Source of the DNA: a virus
Strand: one strand, 5' to 3'
Virus record (IMG/VR): IMGVR_UViG_3300046517_001586
Span: 1 to 34,413 of that record
Length of the DNA stretch: 34,413 nucleotides
Position numbers and translations under genes: made by a program
Notes under the pieces: generated by a model
Seen by the model: the letters and a program-made list of their open reading frames with translations, nothing else
Told to the model about the DNA's origin: nothing
Database searches by the model: none
Shown here: positions 1-6,376 of the stretch, one piece after another
Layout: each line of letters starts with the position of its first letter
How positions within the stretch are numbered: the stretch's first letter is position 1

Positions 1-2
1 GC

Positions 3-146
3 CTCGGCCACAAAACGCTGGCAATGGCCGAGCTGTATTCCAAGGAGTTCAACCGCACCAAGCTGGAGGATTCCGCCGCCCGCAAACTGCGTCCGCAGGA
101 GCCTGCGGAAGTCGTCAAGTTCCCCGGCAAGAGGAAGCCGAAATGA
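3..146 (+). CDS. int: Tyrosine-recombinase integrase, C-terminal fragment
   Basis: Only the last 47 codons are in the window; the gene continues upstream of base 1. The reading begins LGHKTLAMAELYSKE, the conserved end of phage tyrosine recombinases: the LGH box followed by the nucleophilic tyrosine, here encoded at bases 36-38. The remaining 35 residues form a basic tail ending KFPGKRKPK. Family knowledge says the tyrosine forms the covalent 3'-phosphotyrosyl link to the att core. The gene points toward a tRNA-Phe fragment that starts 93 bp after its stop, the usual int-att arrangement. The substrate site is inferred from that adjacency. Confidence 0.88.
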   Translation, partial: LGHKTLAMAELYSKEFNRTKLEDSAARKLRPQEPAEVVKFPGKRKPK

Positions 147-149
147 ACG

Positions 150-338
150 GTTTTCCGGAAAGTTTTCCACGGAAAACGGTTTTTGGAAAACTGGGTCAGC
201 AGGAGTTCCCTAAAGTGCCTCTTAAGTCTTTGAAATCGCTGGTGCCCAGGGGCGGAGTCGAACCACCGACACACGGATTTTCAGCCCCTTGCTCAACAGC
301 CGATATCAAGGGCTTAGCGACCCGGTTTCTGGAAAACT
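150..338. repeat. Repeated TGGAAAACT motif flanking the att core (candidate arm-type sites)
   Basis: The 9-mer TGGAAAACT occurs exactly at 184-192 and 330-338 on the plus strand and as its reverse complement at 161-169. The shorter core GGAAAAC occurs at 171-177 (plus) and 150-156 (minus). Four copies lie left of the tRNA fragment and one lies right. Lambda-type integrases bind short repeated arm-type sites on both sides of the core, so arm sites are the simplest reading. This is inferred from position and repetition only. Confidence 0.55.
240..284 (-). tRNA. tRNA-Phe(GAA) 3' fragment, likely att core
   Basis: Read on the minus strand this is the 3' end of tRNA-Phe. It has the anticodon loop CTGAAAA (anticodon GAA), a T-arm GGTGG-TTCGACT-CCGCC, and the acceptor strand CCTGGGC followed by ACCA. 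The sequence upstream on that strand does not supply GCCCAGG for the acceptor stem or a paired D-arm, so the tRNA is not complete. A 3' fragment running from the anticodon loop to CCA is the classic piece carried by phages that integrate into tRNA genes and rebuild the host tRNA. It should be read as an attachment site, not a functional tRNA. Confidence 0.82.
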
Positions 339-340
339 TT

Positions 341-373
341 GGTGGATTGGCAAACTTTCGCCGCCAATCCACC
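341..373. repeat. Perfect 11-bp inverted repeat in the att region
   Basis: GGTGGATTGGC (341-351) and GCCAATCCACC (363-373) are exact inverted copies around an 11-base loop. No T-tract follows on either strand, so an intrinsic terminator is unlikely. Its place, 57 bp from the tRNA fragment, suggests a binding site for an excisionase or regulator, but nothing here proves that. Confidence 0.5.
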
Positions 374-546
374 CCCGGTTCGTTCTCATCCGTGTGTCGC
401 CCGAAAACCAGGGAATTTGCCTATAAGAGACGACAGACTATCGGAAGCTTTTTCCGTAGGTCAAATGCAGATGCGGAGTGTCCTGGGAAGCGCGCGGACC
501 AGGGGCAGAAGGCGTTCTCGATCGACGCCGCACCGAGCATCGTCTC

Positions 547-747
547 ATGAGCGAGTTCGTCTCCTACGGCGATGACGGGCCGGTCTTCGGACGGGCCTGC
601 CCTAGCTGCGGGCGCTATCTGACGTTCCCCGCCACGATGCAGTGGCGGGAGGATTTCACCGGCGTCTGCACCTTTCCCAAGATCGACTGCCGCCGCTGCG
701 GCCCGGTCGAACCTGGCCATCTCGGATGGGGAGGAGATTTTCGATGA
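547..747 (+). CDS. Small zinc-ribbon protein, first gene of the plus-strand operon
   Basis: A 66-residue protein beginning MSEFVSYGDDG. Two cysteine pairs, CPSC near residue 17 and CRRC near residue 51, are spaced as in a treble-clef or zinc-ribbon knuckle. An upstream in-frame start exists at 478, but the ATG at 547 gives the compact zinc protein. No clear Shine-Dalgarno is visible at 547, unlike most neighbours. Its stop overlaps the next start as ATGA. Function is unknown; a nucleic-acid or protein adaptor role would be typical of such phage microproteins. Confidence 0.6.
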   Translation: MSEFVSYGDDGPVFGRACPSCGRYLTFPATMQWREDFTGVCTFPKIDCRRCGPVEPGHLGWGGDFR

Positions 748-938
748 GCGGACGCTACCAGGCGCAGCCGGATCCGCGGGTCAATCACGACGGCTGGTGG
801 GTAATCGACGACTATCACTTCCTCTTTGAGGGCATCCCCACCGCTGAAGCCGCCAACAAGATTGTCTCCGAACTGAGGCTCGCCTTCATGCATGGCTACG
901 GCAAAGCCCTGGACGAGATGAGGGAGAAGAAATCATGA
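744..938 (+). CDS. Small conserved phage protein, paralogue of 2690-2893
   Basis: A 64-residue protein. The start at 744 is chosen because GGAGGAG sits 7 bases upstream and the ATGA overlaps the previous stop. It carries the pattern HD-x-W-x-V-x-D, then IPT, A-A, and HGY-x2-A. The gene at 2690-2893 repeats this at the same spacing, so the two are duplicates. No catalytic motif is visible and I do not recognise the family. Confidence 0.72.
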   Translation: MSGRYQAQPDPRVNHDGWWVIDDYHFLFEGIPTAEAANKIVSELRLAFMHGYGKALDEMREKKS

Positions 939-1177
939 CGACGGTAACCCGCGTCGTTACCGGCGATGACGAGATGCTGGAATTCCTCGCGGACACGATG
1001 CGCCTGTGGCGTCAAGTCTATGTTGTCGACCGCCAAGAGAGCGAGCATCGCGCTCGTCTGAAGATTGCACTCAGCAAGAAGGACGGCGCGCTGGCGGCAT
1101 CGTTCGTATGCCTTGGCCCCGGTGGGGCGTACCTCGGTGACCGGGTACTGGTGCGTCGAGCGAGGCCACGACGATGA
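935..1177 (+). CDS. Hypothetical phage protein (80 aa)
   Basis: It starts by ATGA overlap with the preceding gene. The protein is mildly basic with an Arg-rich end (VRRARPRR) and no cysteine cluster or membrane segment. I do not recognise it. Tight coupling on both sides supports it being translated. Confidence 0.62.
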   Translation: MTTVTRVVTGDDEMLEFLADTMRLWRQVYVVDRQESEHRARLKIALSKKDGALAASFVCLGPGGAYLGDRVLVRRARPRR

Positions 1178-1509
1178 AACAGCCGCCGAGCGAAGATGCG
1201 ATGGAGCTGGCAATCAAATTGTTCCCTACCGCTGGCGATGATGACCTTGATGTTTACGCTACCCAAATCGATGCCTTTGCCGCCCGCAAAGTGGCCGAGG
1301 CCGACGACCCTCAGTGGGACGGCACCGACGCCGCGCACCCGGCGTGGTGGCGCGGCAACGACCGGGGTTGCCGGTTTGTCACCCAGCGTCTGACCGACGC
1401 GCTCGACGGCAAGGATGATGGAGCAGGCTGGATCGGCTACCCGCCGCTGGAAGCCCTGCGCCGGCGGTTGCTCGCCATCGCCGATCATCGCGAGGTATTG
1501 CCGCCATGA
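1174..1509 (+). CDS. Hypothetical phage protein (111 aa)
   Basis: Coupled by ATGA to genes on both sides. The sequence is acidic in its first half, with a DDDLD run and DDPQWDGTD, and a conserved-looking HPAWWRGNDRG patch in the middle, followed by a Leu/Arg helix. It has no membrane segment or known motif. It is a soluble accessory protein of unknown function. Confidence 0.66.
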   Translation: MKQPPSEDAMELAIKLFPTAGDDDLDVYATQIDAFAARKVAEADDPQWDGTDAAHPAWWRGNDRGCRFVTQRLTDALDGKDDGAGWIGYPPLEALRRRLLAIADHREVLPP

Positions 1510-1838
1510 CCGATCATGTCGCCGCAGCGATCCGCGCAGGATGCAATAACGAAATTCCCGAGCCATTACCACGCTGCCGATATCCCGAGTGTGCCGACGC
1601 TTGCGATGTCGCGGCCACGTCTCTTGCCACTGTTCGCGCCCTCCTGCCGTACCCGACAGGCCCGCTGCTCTTGGATTTGGAGCGCATCCAGGCGGTGATG
1701 CTTGAACTTTATCCGGAAGCCTTATCCATGAGCGATGACAGAGGGGAACTTTATTGTCAGATCAGCCGCAAACATCCATCGGCTGTACGAGGATTTTGCA
1801 GTTGCGGTCCATGTCGAGCGTGGAGAAAGGAGAAATAA
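1506..1838 (+). CDS. Hypothetical cysteine-containing phage protein (110 aa)
   Basis: Starts with an ATGA overlap. Cysteines occur as CRYPEC-x3-C in the N-terminal third and as CSCGPC close to the C-terminus, which could bind a metal. Function is unrecognised. Five bases separate it from the next start, at 1843. Confidence 0.58.
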   Translation: MTDHVAAAIRAGCNNEIPEPLPRCRYPECADACDVAATSLATVRALLPYPTGPLLLDLERIQAVMLELYPEALSMSDDRGELYCQISRKHPSAVRGFCSCGPCRAWRKEK

Positions 1839-1842
1839 AGAA

Positions 1843-2187
1843 ATGGCTTTCGTTCTAGAAATCCAGTTGGACAACATGAAGCATCATTTGATGATGTCTT
1901 CGCTTGAAGAAGCCAAGGAGTGGCTTGAACGACTCACGCCCTATGTTGGCATTCCGCGCTTTTCTCGTAATGACGACGACCCAAAGAACATCCGAGTAAC
2001 CTCGCTGGAGGGTGAGGTCGTTGTCGCGCTGGAACACATCATCAGTGTTCGCGCGCTCGACAACAAGATTTACCATGACACCAACGCGGAAGAGCGGATC
2101 GCCGATCGCCAGGAGTTCGCCGAGATTTTCCGCAAGGTCGACTCGATGATCTGGGAGAAGCTCTTGGAGCGACTCGATCGCCGATGA
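1843..2187 (+). CDS. Hypothetical phage protein (114 aa)
   Basis: The frame is open from 1735, but ATG at 1843 is preferred: AAGGAG lies 10 bases before it and it follows the previous stop by four bases. Starting MAFVLEIQL, the protein is acidic and likely alpha/beta, with an amphipathic C-terminal helix (FRKVDSMIWEKLLERLDRR). Base composition is more AT-rich than its neighbours. No known motif was found. Confidence 0.65.
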   Translation: MAFVLEIQLDNMKHHLMMSSLEEAKEWLERLTPYVGIPRFSRNDDDPKNIRVTSLEGEVVVALEHIISVRALDNKIYHDTNAEERIADRQEFAEIFRKVDSMIWEKLLERLDRR

Positions 2188-2351
2188 ACACCTGTGAAAC
2201 CTGTAAGCACTTCATGCCCCTCTCGCCGGGGCACGCCGCCATCTGTTTTGAGCGGTGGAAAGATCTGCCGTGGAACGCCGCCGTTCCGCTGACCACCAAA
2301 GACGAGTCATGCGAGAAGCACGAACTCCGTACCGATCGAGCGCCGACATGA
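2184..2351 (+). CDS. Cysteine-rich microprotein (55 aa)
   Basis: Short gene that starts by ATGA overlap at 2184 and itself ends in an ATGA overlap with the next. The product begins MNTCETCKHF and has two further cysteines (near residues 21 and 45) and several histidines, consistent with a single zinc site. The order CxxCxxF near the N-terminus with later single cysteines is common in small phage zinc proteins. The function is unknown. Confidence 0.62.
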   Translation: MNTCETCKHFMPLSPGHAAICFERWKDLPWNAAVPLTTKDESCEKHELRTDRAPT

Positions 2352-2503
2352 TCAAAGCCGGACTCTTCTGCCTCTTTTGCGGGTTTGTCGCCGGCTACAT
2401 TTTGCACGGGTGGGAATTCAACGAAAAGCTGCGCGAGGTCGAGCAAAAATACGACGCTCTCGAAAGACGGCTTCTGGGGATCAGGAGGACACCCGATGAG
2501 TGA
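2348..2503 (+). CDS. Small single-span membrane protein (51 aa)
   Basis: Translation starts at the ATGA overlap (2348), though the frame is open further upstream. The first 20 residues (MIKAGLFCLFCGFVAGYIL) form one hydrophobic segment. The rest is a charged helix with heptad character (EKLREVEQKYDALERRLLG). This N-in single-span plus coiled-coil layout recalls i-spanins, but the gene sits in the early operon, far from the endolysin, and is very short. A membrane accessory role is all that can be claimed. Confidence 0.6.
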   Translation: MIKAGLFCLFCGFVAGYILHGWEFNEKLREVEQKYDALERRLLGIRRTPDE

Positions 2504-2690
2504 CCTGGCCCGCGCGCTGCCCTTCCGCGAAATCTGGTTGGACCCGTTCTGCGCGGACTGCTGGACCCCCGGCACCGAGATCACTTGGTGCCAGCACGAC
2601 ATCTACGAACCCTGCCCGATGTGCGGTCGGAAGGCGATCCGCTACGCGCTCGACCGCCGGCAATTGCCGCGAACGAAAAAGGAGCAGTGA
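2496..2690 (+). CDS. Zinc-ribbon microprotein (64 aa)
   Basis: ATG at 2496 lies 7 bases after a perfect AGGAGG, deciding the start against an open frame from 2385. Cysteines form CADC, a C-Q-H cluster and CPMC, typical of a zinc ribbon. It overlaps the end of the previous gene by 8 bases and shares one base with the next start. Function unknown. Confidence 0.68.
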   Translation: MSDLARALPFREIWLDPFCADCWTPGTEITWCQHDIYEPCPMCGRKAIRYALDRRQLPRTKKEQ

Positions 2691-2893
2691 TGGCTCTGGA
2701 TTATTACCCCTTCCTTGCCGCCGAGGGTCGACACGACACCTGGGTCGTGACCGATGGTTTCTGCAACCTGATCGACTGCATCCCGACACTGACAGCCGCC
2801 GAAACAGTCGCAGCCGCAATGAACGGAGCTTATCACCGCGGCTACGAGGCGGCGCGAGCGGACTTCCGCGCGGCGCTGGGGGTTATCCCGTGA
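2690..2893 (+). CDS. Small conserved phage protein, paralogue of 744-938
   Basis: A 67-residue protein starting at the A of the preceding TGA. It shares with the 744-938 product the ordered residues HD-x-W-x-V-x-D, IPT, an Ala-rich helix and GY-x2-A, indicating an old duplication inside this operon. Two extra cysteines appear in this copy. No function is recognised. Confidence 0.7.
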   Translation: MALDYYPFLAAEGRHDTWVVTDGFCNLIDCIPTLTAAETVAAAMNGAYHRGYEAARADFRAALGVIP

Positions 2894-2952
2894 CCAAGGC
2901 CCAGCCCCACGGTGCAGAGATTACCGCGACAGTCGAAGTAGAGCCAACATGA
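2890..2952 (+). CDS. Putative 20-codon linking ORF
   Basis: GTG at 2890 overlaps the previous stop (GTGA), and its TGA (2950-2952) overlaps the next ATG (2949). Such exact tiling at both ends is what translational coupling produces. The peptide is tiny and featureless, so it may serve only to carry ribosomes to the next gene. Confidence 0.35.
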   Translation: MTKAQPHGAEITATVEVEPT

Positions 2953-3233
2953 CTAACCACCCCAATCGCAACCGAACGGCGCGCGCGGAGCGGATCGTCG
3001 ATGTTGTACTTGCCGAATTTGGCGCGGTGATCCGCAAAATATCGATGCGCGACGCGATGGTGGCAGCATGTGCCGCCGCTTTGATCGATAGGGAGGGCCG
3101 CACGCCCTGCTTGTCGGCGCTCGCCAGCGGCGAAGCGTGCCAGCCAGACGAGTCTTTGAAGCGTTGCGCGATCTGCGGCTTTGTCGTCGACACGCAATTC
3201 GCCGCCGAAAAGCCTGTGAGGATGCGGCCATGA
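2949..3233 (+). CDS. Hypothetical phage protein with Cys motif (94 aa)
   Basis: Starts by ATGA overlap. The N-terminal half is a helical region (RIVDVVLAEFGAVIRKIS), followed by an Ala-rich helix and a cysteine motif CAICGF near the C-terminus, with earlier single cysteines that could complete a metal site. I do not recognise the family. Confidence 0.62.
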   Translation: MTNHPNRNRTARAERIVDVVLAEFGAVIRKISMRDAMVAACAAALIDREGRTPCLSALASGEACQPDESLKRCAICGFVVDTQFAAEKPVRMRP

Positions 3234-3286
3234 CCAGCATCGTAGAAGTCTATCGGCGCTGGCCTACTAAGGAGCGCACGCCGTGA
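3230..3286 (+). CDS. Putative 18-codon linking ORF
   Basis: ATG at 3230 overlaps the previous stop (ATGA), and the TGA at 3284-3286 overlaps the GTG start of the SLOG gene. An internal AAGGAG lies 9 bases before that GTG and can serve as its ribosome site. The ORF may exist only as a coupling leader. Confidence 0.35.
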   Translation: MTSIVEVYRRWPTKERTP

Positions 3287-3714
3287 TCCTCGGCTTCACC
3301 GGCACCCGCCAAGGTCTGACCGGCGCACAGCTCGCCGGTTTGCCGTTAGCTCTCCCCATCCCGCCGGATCATCTCCTGCACGGCGGCGCACCGGGTGCCG
3401 ACACCCAGTTCGATAGATGGTTCCGCGCGAATTGGGGAGCGATGACCTTGCACATCGAGGTTTACCCGTCCTATGGGCGACATTGGAACGGCGACGATTC
3501 GTCATGTTTACTGACGGTCCACCCGCCGATGCAGCCGCTGGCGCGCAACGTCATCATCGCGAAACGCTGCGACCGGCTTCTAGCCTGCCCCGCCGAGATG
3601 AACGAGGTGGTCCGCAGCGGCACCTGGGCGACCGTCCGCTATGCCCGAAATTGGGAGAAGCCGATCACCCTGTTGATGCCGGACGGCACCATCAAACAGG
3701 AACCAGCGCCGTGA
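3283..3714 (+). CDS. SLOG/DprA-like Rossmann nucleotide-binding protein
   Basis: A 143-residue protein that starts at GTG 3283, coupled to the preceding micro-ORF. The two hallmark motifs of the SLOG superfamily (DprA/YpsA/LOG/TIR-associated SLOG) are visible: GFTGTRQGLT at the N-terminus and HGGAPGAD at residues 33-40, which shape the nucleotide-phosphate pocket. Later the segment LLACPAEMNEVVRSGTWATVRYA matches the usual helix that follows the fifth strand. Members bind nucleotides, nucleotide-derived signals or single-stranded DNA. This is a single-domain form. A DHH phosphodiesterase lies two genes downstream, which makes nucleotide-signal metabolism a reasonable guess. Confidence 0.8.
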   Translation: MILGFTGTRQGLTGAQLAGLPLALPIPPDHLLHGGAPGADTQFDRWFRANWGAMTLHIEVYPSYGRHWNGDDSSCLLTVHPPMQPLARNVIIAKRCDRLLACPAEMNEVVRSGTWATVRYARNWEKPITLLMPDGTIKQEPAP

Positions 3715-4217
3715 GAGATTCCATGATCTGCCACCTCCACTCGGGTCTTTCGATCCGCAACTGCATGATGTGCCGTCTCCAGCCGTGGGACCGCGAGAAT
3801 GGCGGCGGCTGGCTTCCCTGTCCGCCGCGGGCGGCCGAGAGCGAAAGACTCTGCGATCACGGCACCTGTCCCGGCGATCGCGCACTGTGCGACCAGCACG
3901 GCCAGTGCCTGATCGGCTTCGGTGAGGACGGCGTACCGCACAATGACCCACCCGAAGATAACCCCTACGACACGCACTACCTGACCCTGCGCGAGCAGAA
4001 GGTCATGCACAAAGCCCTGCGCCGCTCGACGCGCCTAATCGCCACGGGGGGAGAACCCCCCCATTTATCCCCCCAGCCGCCGGCGCCGATGGTGCCAGTG
4101 TTTCAATCGCAGTTCAGCGGCGACATCTGCGCCGATTGCGGATCCGCGGCAATGGTCCGCACCGGAACCTGTCAGACGTGCCAAGCCTGCGGCTCGACCA
4201 GCGGAGGATGTTCGTGA
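3711..4217 (+). CDS. Hypothetical protein with C-terminal zinc ribbon (168 aa)
   Basis: GTG 3711 overlaps the previous stop; ATG 3723 is an alternative. The N-terminal half is cysteine- and histidine-rich (CHLHSG, CMMC, CDHGTC, CDQHGQC). A Pro-rich linker follows, then a compact ribbon CADCG-x9-CQTCQACG near the end. Two separate metal modules are therefore likely. The C-terminal ribbon resembles the mobile zinc tails of several nucleotide enzymes, but no enzyme domain is attached. Function unknown. Confidence 0.65.
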   Translation: MRDSMICHLHSGLSIRNCMMCRLQPWDRENGGGWLPCPPRAAESERLCDHGTCPGDRALCDQHGQCLIGFGEDGVPHNDPPEDNPYDTHYLTLREQKVMHKALRRSTRLIATGGEPPHLSPQPPAPMVPVFQSQFSGDICADCGSAAMVRTGTCQTCQACGSTSGGCS

Positions 4218-4393
4218 AACCAATCCGCGTCTTCTACTCGACGTTGACCCGGCGGTTTTACGCCAGCCGGCAGTATCGCGAGGAAGGCGGCGGGCTGGTG
4301 ACGACCGGCGAGAAATTCGACGTTACCGACGATATCGCCCGCCTGGTTGTGAAATACGGGATCACCTTCGCGGAGCAAAAAGATGACCAATAA
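4214..4393 (+). CDS. Hypothetical phage protein (59 aa)
   Basis: GTG at 4214 is chosen over ATG 4208. GGAGG lies six bases before the GTG, and the GTGA overlaps the previous stop, whereas the ATG sits immediately beside the Shine-Dalgarno. The product is a basic-then-acidic small soluble protein ending FAEQKDDQ. It overlaps the next gene by 11 bases. Confidence 0.6.
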   Translation: MKPIRVFYSTLTRRFYASRQYREEGGGLVTTGEKFDVTDDIARLVVKYGITFAEQKDDQ

Positions 4394-5261
4394 AACCCTC
4401 TGCATCTGGCACGGGAACTGTCAGGACGGTTTCGGCGCCGCATGGGCCGTGCATCACGCGCTGGGCAAAGACAACGTCGAATTTCATGCTGGCGTCTACC
4501 AAGACGCGCCACCCGACGTGACCGGGCGTCATGTGCTGTTGGTCGATTTCTCATACAAGCGCCCGATCCTCTTGGACATGGCGACGCGAGCAAAGTCGAT
4601 CCTCATCCTCGATCACCACAAAAGCGCCGCAGAAGATCTCGCGGGCTTCCGAGGGCCAACTTACCAGCAATGGCAGGACAAAGGCCGAGGGCCTGATCCA
4701 GCCGATCCGCCGATCGCGGTGGTCTTCGACATGGAGCGATCCGGTGCCGGGCTAACCTGGGACCATCTGCTTCCCGGCAGACCGCGGCCGCGACTGATCA
4801 ACCACATCGAGGACCGCGACCTGTGGCGGTTCAAGCTGCCAAACACGCGCGAGATCAGCGCCGCCGTCTTCAGCTACCCCTATGAGTTTGCGGTGTGGGA
4901 CACGCTGATGGCGATGGACCTCGATCTGCTGGCGCTGGCCGGGACCGCGATCGACCGCATGCACCTGCGCGAAATCGCCAACCTGCTGCCGGTAGTCCAG
5001 CGCAAGATGGTGATTGGCGACCTGGCCATGCCCGTCGCCAACCTGCCGCTGACGATGACCAGCGACGCCGGGCACCAGATGGCGACCGAGGCTGATGGCA
5101 TCGCCGCCTGCTACTGGGACACGCCGGAGGGGCGGGTGTTTTCGCTGCGCTCCACGGATACCGGACCCGACTGCCAGGCCATTGCCGTCAGATACGGCGG
5201 TGGCGGCCATGTCCACGCCGCCGGGTTTCGGGTTGAGCTGGGCTGGGAAGGAGACGAATAA
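4383..5261 (+). CDS. DHH/DHHA1-family phosphodiesterase (NrnB-like, COG2404 type)
   Basis: A 292-residue protein with the ordered motifs of DHH phosphoesterases: HGNCQDGFGAAW (residues 10-21), VDFSY with Asp55, LDHHKSA with the DHH triad at 77-79, and HIEDRDLW (Asp144/Asp146). At the C-terminus a DHHA1 substrate-binding signature follows: GGGGH (272-276) and AAGF (279-282). All metal-binding positions appear present, so it should be an active Mn-dependent enzyme. Family members cut linear di- and short oligoribonucleotides (nanoRNA) or cyclic nucleotides. In a phage it could recycle short RNA or remove cyclic-nucleotide alarm signals; the substrate cannot be read from sequence. Confidence 0.86.
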   Translation: MTNKTLCIWHGNCQDGFGAAWAVHHALGKDNVEFHAGVYQDAPPDVTGRHVLLVDFSYKRPILLDMATRAKSILILDHHKSAAEDLAGFRGPTYQQWQDKGRGPDPADPPIAVVFDMERSGAGLTWDHLLPGRPRPRLINHIEDRDLWRFKLPNTREISAAVFSYPYEFAVWDTLMAMDLDLLALAGTAIDRMHLREIANLLPVVQRKMVIGDLAMPVANLPLTMTSDAGHQMATEADGIAACYWDTPEGRVFSLRSTDTGPDCQAIAVRYGGGGHVHAAGFRVELGWEGDE

Positions 5262-5500
5262 TGGCTTCATTCAAATTTCATCTCGGTGTCCACGTCACCA
5301 CCAAGATCGAATTGTTCAAAGGCTGCATCGTTTCGAGGATGGACAGCATCACTGGGTGCAACCTCTACTGCATCCAGCCGGAGGTCGGGACCGACGGCAA
5401 GTTCATCGAGTCCATTTGGTGCAATGAACACAACCTCGAAATCGATGCCAGCAAGCAACAACTCAAGCTGTACCGAGATGCCGACCAACCGCCGGGATAA
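5261..5500 (+). CDS. Small conserved phage protein with TGC-Y motif (79 aa)
   Basis: Its start shares one base with the DHH gene stop. The pattern KGCIVSRMDSITGCNLYCIQP followed by a WCNEHNL segment recurs, in my recollection, in many phage genomes as a small beta-barrel-like protein of unknown role. No membrane segment. It overlaps the next gene by 23 bases. Confidence 0.62.
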   Translation: MASFKFHLGVHVTTKIELFKGCIVSRMDSITGCNLYCIQPEVGTDGKFIESIWCNEHNLEIDASKQQLKLYRDADQPPG

Positions 5501-5651
5501 ATCACCGCTGGTACGGCATCTGGTCGCCGGCGGCTCGGTCGCCGGCGCACCGCAGCATACCGTCGATCGTGCGCCGGTATCGTGGCTGATGCTCGCCGCC
5601 AGCCTTATCGGCCTGATCACCGTTGCCGCCATTGCGATCTTCGTCTTGTAA
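5478..5651 (+). CDS. Small C-terminally anchored membrane protein (57 aa)
   Basis: ATG 5478 opens a 57-residue frame with a polar N-terminal half and a single hydrophobic segment (LMLAASLIGLITVAAIAIFVL) that reaches the C-terminus. The Shine-Dalgarno is weak, so coupling to the preceding gene is likely. It looks like a tail-anchored inner-membrane protein. Function unknown. Confidence 0.55.
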   Translation: MPTNRRDKSPLVRHLVAGGSVAGAPQHTVDRAPVSWLMLAASLIGLITVAAIAIFVL

Positions 5652-5662
5652 GGACCGCACCT

Positions 5663-6376
5663 ATGATGAGCCGCCAAATCCGCCGCGCTCTGGAACGCTC
5701 AAAAACAAAGGACGGGTTCGCAAAAGAAGGTGGACCCTCGCGAGCCGAGCTTGACCGTCTCTCGCATGAGATTGACACCACCGGATGCGGACATTGCGGC
5801 AACCATTTCGGCGTCGGTATGCCTTACCTCACCGGGCGAACCAAAACCGGCTGGTCCACTCGTTGCCCGCGACCAGAATGTATCGACGATTTTTTGCCGA
5901 ACAGTCCGAAATTTGTTGGTACTTCCGTGAGTGGCGATGACCCGTGGATGGAAGCTGATCGGGAATGGTTTCTCGCTAATCCCAATCGAGATTGGCGATT
6001 GCGTTGGCCGATGCCAGGTGAGATCGAGACACAGGCGACTGATGAAGCTCTAGCGGAACAAACCAAAGAGTACTCATCGAAAGTTTCAAACCACGCCCGC
6101 GCTGCGATGCGGCGAAAGACGGAAGGCGCCAAGATTGTGGTCGCTGTCTATCAATTTGAGCCAGGTAAGAGATCACGCACACCAATCGAATATAGAAGCG
6201 ACGATCCACCAGAAAGCTATACCGACGCCGCTATTCCAGTACTGATGCCGTTTCTCGTTGAAATGGCCGAGCGTCATCGTGTAATGCTGAAATCAAATCC
6301 CGCTGAAATGCAAAAAGAGCAGGATAAAGTACGGCAGCGTCGGCTCGAAGCGACGGCAAGTCTGGCAAAGCCATGA
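5663..6376 (+). CDS. Hypothetical protein with N-terminal zinc knuckle (237 aa)
   Basis: AAGGA lies eight bases before the ATG at 5663 (a second ATG follows immediately). Residues 35-75 hold CGHCGNHF and later CPRPEC, a probable zinc site. The rest is polar, with a segment KIVVAVYQFEPGKRS and a charged C-terminal helix. Codon choice is more AT-rich than the flanking genes, which suggests separate acquisition. No enzyme motif is recognised. Confidence 0.66.
   Translation: MMSRQIRRALERSKTKDGFAKEGGPSRAELDRLSHEIDTTGCGHCGNHFGVGMPYLTGRTKTGWSTRCPRPECIDDFLPNSPKFVGTSVSGDDPWMEADREWFLANPNRDWRLRWPMPGEIETQATDEALAEQTKEYSSKVSNHARAAMRRKTEGAKIVVAVYQFEPGKRSRTPIEYRSDDPPESYTDAAIPVLMPFLVEMAERHRVMLKSNPAEMQKEQDKVRQRRLEATASLAKP

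Larger units (their letters stand above)
147..546. other. Non-coding attachment region between int and the first plus-strand gene
   Basis: No convincing gene is present here; the open frames are shadows with no ribosome site. The stretch holds a tRNA-Phe 3' fragment (240-284), five copies of the heptamer GGAAAAC in either orientation, and a perfect 11-bp inverted repeat (341-351 with 363-373). An imperfect stem (AGCCCCTTG near 283 against CAAGGGCT near 308) directly abuts the tRNA fragment. Bases 374-546 probably contain the promoter of the rightward operon, but I see no good -35/-10 pair; TTGCCT (417-422) with TATCGG (439-444) is too weak to call. Confidence 0.75.

Noticed and set aside
240-320. 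A complete tRNA gene on the minus strand
   Set aside because: Only the 3' half matches tRNA-Phe. The 5' acceptor strand and D-arm cannot be formed from the upstream sequence, and the anticodon stem has a mismatch.
2348-2503. i-spanin assignment for the small membrane protein
   Set aside because: The topology fits, but it is very short, has no partner lipoprotein gene and lies some 10 kb from the endolysin in the opposite operon.
4040-4075. GGGGGG/CCCCCC inverted repeat as a terminator
   Set aside because: It lies inside an open coding frame (3711-4217) and is followed by no T-tract.
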